In this document: piece after piece, positions 11,614 through 23,007 of the stretch | Numbering within the stretch: position 1 is the stretch's first letter | How the letters are laid out: every line of letters starts with the position of its first letter | Source of the DNA: Acanthamoeba lenticulata | Lineage: Eukaryota; Discosea; Longamoebia; Acanthamoebidae | Assembly (NCBI GenBank): GCA_002179805.1 | Contig: NAVB01000109.1 | Location: forward strand, 47,108-111,107 | Direction: 5' to 3' | Length of the DNA stretch: 64,000 bases | Made by a program: the position numbers and the translations under genes | Notes under the pieces: model-generated | Seen by the model: only the letters and a program-made list of their open reading frames with translations | What the model was told of the DNA's origin: nothing | Databases searched by the model: none

Positions 11614-11809
11614 CTCTTCTTGATTGTCTCTGCTCTATGAGTGACGCTGGCGTCAGGGCCGTCCGGGTTGCTTTAGGAGCTCACGCTCCGCCGCATTATT
11701 CACATATTTTGAACGTGCTCCGAGTTTTGCCACTTCTGCCTGCCAAACTTCCTTTACACCACATAAATAATAAAGCAAAAAGTTTGTTTTGGCATGCAAA
11801 ATGGACAGA

Positions 11810-14248
<2,439 letters not shown>

Positions 14249-14292
14249 TTACATTCACACATCCAACAGGAAGCGTTGCATCGTCCCCTGCG

Positions 14293-15969
14293 ATGTCTAA
14301 TCTGCTGGCGCAATTGCAGCAGTACTTCGACGTCTACCACTTCCTCTTGCGAGGGGAGCACTACGCGGGGCTCGGGGTGCATGCACTAAAGCTGGTAGGG
14401 CACTGGCTCCACATCCCTATCCTCTGCCTCGTGGCCCTCCTCGTGGTCTTCGCCGTGGTTTATCAGCTTTGGTGTTGGCGCGAACGTGCCCGCCTTCTCG
14501 AAGGCACCCACTACGTCTCCACGGCTCATGGCTTCATCGAGTACGTCATATCTATCGCACTCCCCTCTCAAGCTTCTCACTCATGTCCCCTCACCCGCTG
14601 CATCCAGTTACCAGTGGTACGGCTCGGGTCCTGTCGTGCTCGTGCTTCATGGTCCGTAATGCCGCCCCCATCTAGCTGCTCGCTGGCATGGCCCATGCGC
14701 AGGCGCCTGATGGTGGTCGTTTCCCGCGCCTGTGCACAGGCACACCTGGAGGGTCGGACCAGGGCGGCATCTGGCATCAACTGCTGCTGGGTGGGGAGAA
14801 CTTTGCCGTGCTCGCGCCCTCGCGCTTCGGCTACGTCGGCACCCGAAGCGAGGCGACTAGCAGCGGTGGCAAGACCGAACCGTCATCGTCGGGTCTCACC
14901 CTCGCGCAACAGGCCGAGGCCATCTCTGACCTCCTTCACGCGCTCGATCTCACCCAAGTAGCCGTCGTGGGCATCGGCGGCGGTGGCCCGCTGGCCATGG
15001 AGCTGGTCAAGAACTACTCCCATAAGTGCTGGGCCCTGGTGCTTATCGGTGCTGTCACTCGCAAGTGGCAGCCGCCCGAGGTTGTGTCATTTAAGTACTG
15101 TTTGCCCGTCCCCACCACTCCCGCCTTCTGCTCTGATGATATCATGTGCGCAGCAACGAGGTCGACATGCTGGAGCGATTCATCTTTGAGCAGATCAACG
15201 GGATGTGCATGTGGGGCTATTATCTCCTCTCCACCCTCTCCCCGTCGACCGTCCTGCGGTCGCTCTACGCTGCGGGGTCCTCTCTGGACCCCCAAGCGAC
15301 CGAGAAGTGCGCCTCTTCCCTCTTTACACCGTTTCGAACCTGCTTCTCATTTGTGAAACCTCACCTGGCCCGGATGTCCAGACATATGCGCGCGGCAATG
15401 GAAAAGATGACGCATCGGCTGGCCCTGCGGCGAGCCGCGCGGTCGTGCCTCCCGCCGAGCCTGCGTCTCGACGGCATCAACCGCGACTACGCGCTCTTCG
15501 CCTCACTGCCTGAGCAAATTGATGTATGTCGGCGCCCTTGTGCTCTGGTGGTGTCTCCGCAAGTGTTTGTTGGTTAAAGAAGCGGGCCATGGATCATCAG
15601 ATGGGACGAGCAGACTCGGTGCCTGCGCTGATCGTGCACGGCAAGGCTGACCAGAGCGTTCCAGCGAGCCAGCACGCGGAGCCGGTCCATACGGCCATCG
15701 CCGGATCGGAGCTATACCTGGTCGATGAGGGCTCGGACATGCTGTGGCTGGGCCTTGAAGGCGAAGCCGTGTCCCGCAAGGTGCTCTCCTTCCTGATGAC
15801 CCACATGGAGCGCGGCAAGGTTGACGAGCTACCCCACTTCTACCCGCCAAGCAACGTGCGTGCGGCTTTGACCACCACGGGCAGAGGTGCCAGTGTGCGG
15901 CGCAAGACGCGTGCGCCTAACGACACGAGCAAACCAAAAAATAAGAGGAAGAAGGACAAGGAGGGCTGA
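14293..15969 (+). CDS. Membrane-anchored alpha/beta-hydrolase fold protein without catalytic serine
   Basis: The protein opens MSNLLAQLQQYFDVY and has a transmembrane segment near residues 35-60 (LCLVALLVVFAVVYQLWCW). The hydrolase core follows: YQWYGSGPVVLVLHGTPGG (oxyanion loop HG), then VAVVGIGGGGPLAMELV. The nucleophile elbow G-x-Nuc-x-G therefore reads G-I-G-G-G, with glycine where Ser, Cys or Asp is expected. The acid residue region is VPALIVHGKADQSVP. The usual GGH reads DEGSDMLWLGLEG, so the His also appears lost. The C-terminus is basic (KPKNKRKKDKEG) before TGA at 15967-15969. It divides a 182 bp upstream region with MARS2. It is probably a pseudoenzyme; the role is unknown. Confidence 0.82.
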
Positions 15970-16174
15970 TTATACAACCTTTTCCAAGACCTTGTTCGCT
16001 ACTCTTCGTTTCCTCCCCTACGGGCTTTCCTTTTTGGGCTTGGTCTTTTCTCTTGGAGAAGAAAACAGAACCTGCAACACCTCTTTACACAAACGGTATA
16101 CTTCCATCTTGGTTCGCTTGGAAGTAGTAGAACTCTGTCTGAAAGTTCTTCACTGCTCTTCTTCTCCACCAGAT

Positions 16175-16669
16175 ATGAGGAGCCGCGATTCTGCTGGGTG
16201 TGGCAAGTTCCTCTACTACCTTCTCGTGGCAATGGTCATTTGTGCCATGGGCTTTTTTGCGTGGTCGTGGGTTGACCGCGAGCTGACCAAGCGCCAGCTA
16301 ACGCTGGACCAGCTGGACGCTCTGCGCTTATCTCTGGGGCAGGACCGTGCTATGCTGGAGAAGGAGCGCACCGAGTTCCGTCAGCTGATGACCTACACCA
16401 AGGAAGCCACAGAGAAGAGCAAGCTTGTTTTGGAGGCCGAACGCAAACGAGCTGAGGAGGATAGACAGAAAGCATGGGGAGAGATAGAGCAGCGCTTACT
16501 TGAGTTAAAGACAAAGGAGCAAGCATTCGAGCTTAAGAAGGCCGAGCTGGATACGGCGAGGACAGCATTCGATCAGGAGAAGCTAGCCTGGGAGGACCAG
16601 AAGGCCAGTGAGCTGCTTGCCAAGGACCAGCCCAAGGAGCAGCCGGAGCAGCCAGCCGCTCAAGTGTAG
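16175..16669 (+). CDS. Small single-pass membrane protein with a long coiled coil
   Basis: This is a single-exon frame of 164 residues. A short Cys-containing N-terminus is followed by one membrane segment at about residues 12-30 (FLYYLLVAMVICAMGFFAW). A highly charged heptad-rich helix rich in Glu, Lys, Arg, Gln and Leu runs from about residue 40 to 150. The tail is QPKEQPEQPAAQV. The frame lies 205 bp after the hydrolase gene and 223 bp before the C9orf72 homologue, all on the plus strand. I do not recognise a family. The architecture suggests a tether or scaffold on a membrane, which is inference. Confidence 0.7.
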   Translation: MRSRDSAGCGKFLYYLLVAMVICAMGFFAWSWVDRELTKRQLTLDQLDALRLSLGQDRAMLEKERTEFRQLMTYTKEATEKSKLVLEAERKRAEEDRQKAWGEIEQRLLELKTKEQAFELKKAELDTARTAFDQEKLAWEDQKASELLAKDQPKEQPEQPAAQV

Positions 16670-16892
16670 CTGTAAACTTGCTCCACGAGTAAATGGTTCT
16701 CAACTCTCTCCTGACCTGGAAACGTATTTTGTACAACAAAGAAAAGTAATAACAGGCAAGAAAATAAACACGCAATAGATTGGGAGCCCAACTTGGCAGG
16801 AATAAACGCGAGACCCGCCAGCCTGGCTGCATTCTTCGGCCGGCAGCGGTGCTTCAACCAAGGAAGCAATTGTCGTAGCGCGACAAGAGACA

Positions 16893-19341
16893 ATGGACAA
16901 ACCGCCACCGCCACCGCCCCCATTCACCCTGTCATCTTCGCGCTCCAACAGTTTTGGCTCGATTTCGTCCAATTCCTCGCCGGCAGTCCCCTCACGCAGC
17001 TCTTCAGCCAAGAAGGGACGAAATGGAGGGGAATCACAAAATGAAGGGTGGAACGTCCCACTATGGAAGATATTGTGGGGTGGCGACAGTGACGAACAGA
17101 AGAGCGACTCACAGTCCACGCTAAACCTCAAGCGAGGTACGCGCGACACCTTTGATTTATCTTTCACAAAAAACAAATCAACAACTGTCTTGGGATCAAG
17201 CAGGAATGGACAGCATGGCAAAACAGAAAATGATGTCAGGGAAGCTGGAAAACACCACATGGGTCAGCGCTCTCCAGCTCGCTCTCTGGGACAACATCTT
17301 CGGCCCACGAGTTGACCAGGTGCGTACCCTTCGCAGAAGAATTCATGCCCTGCTCTCCACGTGCTGGCTCTGCGTGTGGCTCTTTATGTTTCTGTTGCTC
17401 AGCCTGACTGTGCCATCCTTCCCGGGATGTGGCTGATCAGATATGGTACGGCACGGAGGAGATCGACGAAGAGACGCGTCTGTCGGCCGCGCGGCATTCA
17501 CTCTCAGGCGAAATCGGTACGTTGCTAGTCGCGATCCTGGCGCGCTGACCTGTCCAGTGCTGGTTCTCAACCTTAATGTTGCTGCCGCGCGTGCACAGAT
17601 GACGACCTGCCTCTGGAGGCTAACGTAGAGACCAAGTTTCACGTCTTTTCGAGCATCGGCTATGTCGTGCTGGCGCTTATCTTCACAGCGCCCAACCGGA
17701 ATAGCCCCACGCGTTTCTCGCTGTCGCTCATCTTCCGGAAGCGCCATCTAGAGCGGTATCTCGTGCTGCACCAGGTCGTGCAGGAGCACATGCTGCAGCT
17801 GGTCAACAAGCTCAAAACCGTCCTCCTCTGGGTACCACCTTTCTGGCCATTACGTCAGTCGCGCTTCCAGGCTGCTGATATTAATTACGTGCGTGCATGG
17901 CGTTGTCCAGCCGCAGCGCCCAGTCGCGCTGGAGCGATTCGGCAAGTTTCTCCCAACGTTCGTAGGCCACATGGAGGCCCTCTTCCGCTCCTCTCTCCCC
18001 TTGGCCAAGGCCACCACCATCTTTTGTACACAAGACAATACCTATACATACCAATTCCTGGCCAAGTACGACATCTCCTCTGCGCTTTGGCTGTTGTCTG
18101 GCGCTCACGCAGTACACACGCAGGGCGATCACATCCCACTTGCAAACGCACGGCTCTACGGTGGTGGTCGGCAGCGATGAAGACACTGTCAACACTGTAC
18201 CACTGCCCTTCCTTCCTCTGTGGCCTGTCTCTGGCCGAGAATGGGAGCAACAGCTCACGCCATCATCGTGGCACGCACGCACCAGTTTGTAGATTCTCTT
18301 TCCCTCTTTTTGACAGCCAACGAGCGTAAGCGTTCGCGACGAGCAACCGACGGGGCGCCCTACACCCCTGACCTCATTCTTCAGGGCATCACCAAGGTTC
18401 CCTCCTCTTTGCCCTCGTTTAGCTGCTGACTATTTTTAATCGATTAAAAATATGTTATTATTCTTGCTTTTCTTTCTCTTGTATTTTACAGAAAGCGGTA
18501 CTGCTACGAGAAGAGATCATGATGTCCATGCTCCCAACCACGTTGATTGATGTTGATGCGCAGAAGGTCAAGCACACGCGAGTGTACCACGAGGTACGTC
18601 ACGTTCACCGCAATCGCCGGTGCCTGGAGGACGAGAGCGGTGATGGACACTGATCAATGGCTTCTGTTTTACGGCGCAGTATGTTCATATGCGAAGGGAG
18701 TTCATGAGCAGCGAAATCGAGCGACTGTTGCAAGAGTCTAAGACCAGCGGTGATGACGGAAGACGACGAATACTCCCCACGCGGCAGCAGTTGTCGACAT
18801 CCTCCTCCTCAGTCTCGTCCTCGCTGCCCAACCTGTTCAGCCAGCTGAAAGAGGCCGCGCCCTGTGTCGAACAGATGCTGCTCGAGGTGAGTCTCCCGTT
18901 GGTCTCTCTTTTTTTACTGCGTCTTTGCCTGACCCAGCGAGGATTCGCGTATGTCGCAGACTTTCAAGCTGCCGCCGGCGCTGCGGGAAGGCTACATCGT
19001 GCAGTGGATTCGTCTGGTCGCGCGGCGTGCCGCCACGCTCATCAAATACGCTGAGGCAGAAACGTACGCGCTTCAGCTCGGTCCTTGGCGTCTGGCGATG
19101 ATGGTCATTTTAACAAATATTCGTGCTTCGGTGCAGGAAACGATTGAACACGAGCGTACTTGAAATGGAGCGCATCCAGCGCATCCGGGAGGACCTCAAG
19201 CTGAGCGCTGACGCCGACTTCCTCGTCATTCTGGGTATCGCCGAGAAACTCTCGCCCGGAATCTACTCGACGCTTGCTGGCGACCCGCTTCTCATGGAGG
19301 AGCGCTTTATTGAACTCTTTGAGAGCTTCGCCCTCAGCTGA
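16893..19341 (+). CDS. C9orf72: C9orf72 homologue (longin-DENN protein)
   Basis: C9orf72 forms the CSW complex with SMCR8 and WDR41, acting in lysosome and autophagy signalling and as a small-GTPase GAP component. The N-terminus has seven prolines and a Ser-rich region. The longin block is WVSALQLALWDNIFGPRVDQ, matching the human FAYWDNILGPRVRHIW. It continues RHSLSGEI, NVETKFHVFSSIGYVVLALIF and FSLSLIFRKRHLERYL. The DENN part includes ITSHLQTHGSTVVVGSDEDT (human SSHLQTCGCSVVVGSSAEK), YTPDLILQGITK, TTLIDVDAQKVKHTRVYHE, AATLIKYAEAE and LKLSADADFLVILGIAEKL near the stop. About nine introns are needed. The human G4C2 repeat has no counterpart here. Confidence 0.9.
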
Positions 19342-19457
19342 GGCGGATTCCCCCATGTTGTGCCTGCTGAGAAAATGAAATGAAACAAAAAAAAAATAAC
19401 CTGATTAAAATCGTGCAACGGGCACACGCCCGAAGCCGACAGCAGGCCAGAGGGAAG

Positions 19458-19913
19458 ATGAGGTTGATGGTAACGCTGGCATTGCTTATCATAATGGTGC
19501 TCTCCACGCTCACCATCATGACCATCCTGTTCCACTTCAAGAACGTGGAAGAGGGCCAAGATTATTCCACCTACGCGTACGAGGAAGAACTGACGGGCAA
19601 GGGGCGTTTGTTCAGCGCCCTGGGTCTCCTGTTAGTGACCAGCCCCTTCATGCTGATGGGCATCAACCAGCTGAGCAAGAGTCGGGCACAAGCTCGCCCG
19701 TCAGCAACACAGCAAGACACATCACCCTCGAGGATTAAATCGGAAAATGTCGGCCTGATGACGCTCCTCTTCGGCTTGCCTTTCTTCGCCACCAACATCA
19801 TTCTCTGCTTCACAGCCAACCCAGTCATTCTCATCCTCACCTTTGTTCTTTCGTGGTGGGGCACTTGGATTTGGTTCGGCGATCGATTGCGAGCGAAGCT
19901 GGCAGAAGAATGA
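19458..19913 (+). CDS. Uncharacterised small membrane protein
   Basis: This is an intronless frame of 151 residues from the ATG at 19458 (MRLMVTLALLIIMVLS). The frame also extends up to an ATG at 19380, but that stretch is lysine-rich leader directly after an A-run. Hydrophobic segments occur at about residues 3-22, 50-65, 95-115 and 118-137, suggesting four membrane spans. The motif FVLSWWGTWIWFGDRLRAKL ends the last span. The gene starts 117 bp after the C9orf72 stop. I do not recognise a family. Confidence 0.65.
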   Translation: MRLMVTLALLIIMVLSTLTIMTILFHFKNVEEGQDYSTYAYEEELTGKGRLFSALGLLLVTSPFMLMGINQLSKSRAQARPSATQQDTSPSRIKSENVGLMTLLFGLPFFATNIILCFTANPVILILTFVLSWWGTWIWFGDRLRAKLAEE

Positions 19914-20024
19914 CGACGGCCGCAGCCATCGATGGAGAGTGCAAGGGAGCTGGTCTCCTCTTTTTTGTAAGTATTTTGTGCTTTGTACAGCTAGCAGAAC
20001 AGATTGTCCACCACTCTTCCATTC

Positions 20025-20285
20025 TTAGGACTCGATCACAAGTTTGCCTTGATGATACATGCGACTGATCGTCGCTTGCCTCTTAACGACGCCGAGCTCA
20101 AATCGCGCCTTGTCCAGACACTTCTCTATCTTCTCTGCATCGTTCAGGTTCTTGTTGGCCTTGAATTCATCGCGAACCCTCCGCTGGATGTACTCGCGTA
20201 TGTTGTAATCATTGTAGTGACGACCGTTCCGCATCAGCTGGCGGTACACCTGGAGGGCCTGTGGGCGAGTAGCCATGGAGGTCAT
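20025..20285 (-). CDS. LYRM4: LYR-motif protein ISD11 / LYRM4
   Basis: ISD11 stabilises the mitochondrial cysteine desulfurase NFS1 for Fe-S cluster assembly. It is a single exon of 86 codons, or 83 from the internal Met at 20274-20276, which matches the usual family start MATRPQALQVYRQLMR. The LYR tripeptide is replaced by VYR, close to human LYR in ALYRAML. Conserved features follow: YNIREYIQRRVRDEF, ENKN-like ANKNLNDAEKIEKCL, and ELGVVKRQATISRMYHQGKL at the C-terminus, matching human [20 protein letters not shown]. The stop is TAA at 20025-20027. Confidence 0.9.
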   Translation of the reverse strand: MTSMATRPQALQVYRQLMRNGRHYNDYNIREYIQRRVRDEFKANKNLNDAEKIEKCLDKARFELGVVKRQATISRMYHQGKLVIES

Positions 20286-20730
20286 GTTGAATCGGGCCGG
20301 TGCAAGTAGAGGAGTGTTTTTTTCTTTTCCTTCCTTTTCGTTTGCACAGTTCGAGGAACTCTGGCAAAGAAGGCGCTCAGGCTTGCCTTCTATGGGCACA
20401 ATGTGTGCAAGGGTTCACTCCTTGCTGCTCGCCCGTGAATACACCACAACGATGCTCAGTAGCTCCCTTATCTGGGAGCAAACGAACCGGGCCGTGCTGG
20501 CACCGTAAAAATGGTCGCTCCCTTGCGGCCAGCGTTTCGTTGGGCCAGGGGGTGGACGCTTAAGGTGATTCTCACCTCAACACCATCCTCTCGCGCCTTG
20601 CTTAGCCACAGGCCGCTACACGGTCGTCGCGTCACCTTCGTCATCTCCCGCCAAATTTCGGCTCTGTCGCAGGTGTGCTCTATGTCGGCAAAACGCAGGC
20701 AGGTTGGCCTCTCTGAAAATAACAGTAAAG
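20286..20730. other. Region upstream of the MFS gene with no resolved gene
   Basis: This stretch lies between the start of ISD11 and the first usable ATG of the transporter gene. It is of mixed composition, with CT-rich patches near 20310-20345. A short frame from the ATG at 20512 (MVAPLRPAFRWARG) could be a 5' exon of the transporter, but I could not find a splice join that both keeps frame and matches a family. Promoter and leader functions for the divergent pair are likely. Confidence 0.4.
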
Positions 20731-22902
20731 ATGGTGGAAGTTGTTACTTCCTTCTACGTGCACAATCAAGCGTGCTACACGACTGACACGGCAGTTCTCA
20801 TTGTGGAGGGAGAGGAAAGGCCAACACGTCCGAATCTGCCATCACGAAATCCTGATCTTGAGGATTGTCTGCCTCAACGGCCAAGGCAGATGCTTAACGA
20901 CGAGAGATTCCGATATTGCCTATGGAATTCGCAAGTCACGATAACGTTTGGTCCTTTGGAGCGACTCTGGCTGCTCGTGTTCATTGACATGCTTGCAGTG
21001 GGACTCGTTATTCCTCTGCTTCCCTACTATGCCTCCAACCTTGGTGCCGACGCCGAGACCTTTGGCTACTTAGGCTCTGTTTACGGCATCAGCCAGCTCA
21101 TTGGCAGTCCGCTCAGTACGTGCAGCCTTACTTATACCTGCGTTGCGTCTGCTCGAGCACGTGCTGAATCTGTGGTGTAGTGGGCAGTCTGAGCGACCGA
21201 TACGGCCGAGTGAACACGCTCATAGCATCCTTCTTGGCCTCGGTTGTAAGCTATGCGATGATTGGGCTGGCGGGCTCCTTGGCAATCCTCTTTCTAAGTC
21301 GCGTACCTGTGGGCCTCCTCAAGCAGACCATGTCCATCAGCTACGCCTACGTGTCCGACGTGACCGACACCGCCTCGCGGGCCAAGTATCTTGGGTACCA
21401 TGTCCCCTCCTAGGTAAGTGCCCACTGTCCTACACGAACTTACGATCATGTGCAAACAGCTACTTGGGCGTGGCCGTTGGTCTCGGGTTCATTATCGGGC
21501 CAGCTGCTGGAGGTTAGGCTGCCCCCCTCTATCCCTTTCAGCTCAAATGCTGCATACGCTCGCACTAGTCGATATGTGCTGACTCGTCGTCTAGGCGTGT
21601 TGAGTGAGTTCAGCTACACGCTGCCGGCTGTGGTGGCGTCGGCTATGTTCGTTTTCGACTTTTTCTTTGCTTTCCTGTTTCTTCCCAACGCCCCGGCCGC
21701 GATGCAGCCCGACATCGAAGAACGGGAAAGTGGAGATGAAGGCGAAGATGACATCGACGCGGGCGTAGACGTGGAAAAGGCCAAAGAGAGCCAGAGCGAG
21801 TACGATATCGGCAGCGAGGGCCGGCTGGCCACCCGATCGCGGCCAAGATGGGACCTCACGGCCTATCTCAAGTGGGTGCTCAGCCTATTCAAGGACACCG
21901 TGCTCCTGACGCTCGTACTCGCCAGCTTTGTGTCGACTTTGGTATGACCTTGAGCGTTGCTTTCTTCTTAGCTTTTCGCTTCTTCAAGGCTCACTCACGG
22001 CGTGCAGGCCTTCACCACCTATCGAGTCACCTTCCCGATGATCAGTCAAGTACGTTTTGACCTCGACGCGCGAACGAACGGCTTCCTCCTTTCCTACATG
22101 GGCTTCCTCTCCGTCATTGTGCAGGTAGCGCACCACTTCTCTTCCTCGAGAAGCCCTCCTATCCACTCGCTTGTGGTTTCGTTTTTCAGTCGATCCTAAC
22201 CTGTTGGAGAGCAGGGCACTGCAGTGGGCTATCTCACAAAACGGCTAAGCGAGGGTCAGCTCGTGCAACTGGCCTCGTTTGGGCTCGGGTTGTCACTGTG
22301 TGCCTGTGCGCTAGCCGCTAATTTGGCGATGCTTGCCGTGGCGCTCATCCCCCTCATCATCTGCAACGGCGTCCTTTCTACCTGCGTTCTCAGTATCATC
22401 ACTAAGGTACTTGACGGCATCAACGGTCATTCTTACGCCATCGTTAATGCTAATGGGCTATCACCCTGCTATTTCTGTCGAGCAGCGAGTGCCCAAGGCC
22501 GATCTCGGAGGCGTCATCGGGTTCTTGGGCTCCGTGCAGAGCCTGTGCTCGGCGCTAGGCCCGAGCGTGGGCGGACTGCTGCTTAAACACGGGTATAGCT
22601 GTCTCTCCCTTTATCCTTCATCGTGTTAATCACTGTGTGGCTGTACGCGCAGGGGGGCAGAGGGTCCCGGATTGTACAGTGGCTTCTTCCTTATCTTCGC
22701 CTTCTTTTGCCTGTTAGCCCGCACACCGTATTTCGGCGAGCGAGAGTCGCCCGTCGTCGTCAAGAGTGGAGAATGTACGCCAACAAGGCACAACCTTTTT
22801 TTTTTTTGCCTTCTCCTCACAGTCATGGCGCCTGCAGACGCGGCGGTTGGCCCAACGCAGCGCAAGCTGACGCCCCGAGGGTCAGAGGCCAAGGCCTGTT
22901 GA
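20731..22902 (+). CDS. Major facilitator superfamily transporter, MFSD9-like
   Basis: This is a polytopic transporter with the MFS fold. The first clear helix is RLWLLVFIDMLAVGLVIPLL, then YLGSVYGISQLIGSPL. After an intron, MGSLSDRYGRVNTL carries the loop 2-3 signature. SRVPVGLLKQTMSISYAYVS closely resembles human MFSD9 ([20 protein letters not shown]), and the next exon has GVAVGLGFIIGPAAGG. A central acidic cytoplasmic loop (EERESGDEGEDDIDAG) precedes the second half, which includes GYLTKRLSEGQLVQLASFG and ADLGGVIGFLGSVQSLCSAL. It ends after FFLIFAFFCLLARTP with a short hydrophilic tail. The start at 20731 is provisional: the residues before the first helix do not look like family sequence. 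The substrate is unknown. Confidence 0.82.
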
Positions 22903-23007
22903 CCTCAGGAGGAGCCGCAATTTTGTGTAAAAAAATTATGTACAGAAGAGAACCCTTCAATCGAATTTTGTGTTCGTTTTTATTTGTTGTTTTGTAAGCC
23001 AGCTCGC

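Noticed and set aside
20741..20944. Short frame with a phrase (ILRIVCLNGQGRC) faintly like the start of an endonuclease/exonuclease domain, possibly a LINE remnant
   Set aside because: There is only one weak block and no following catalytic motifs. The region is better explained as the 5' part of the MFS gene.
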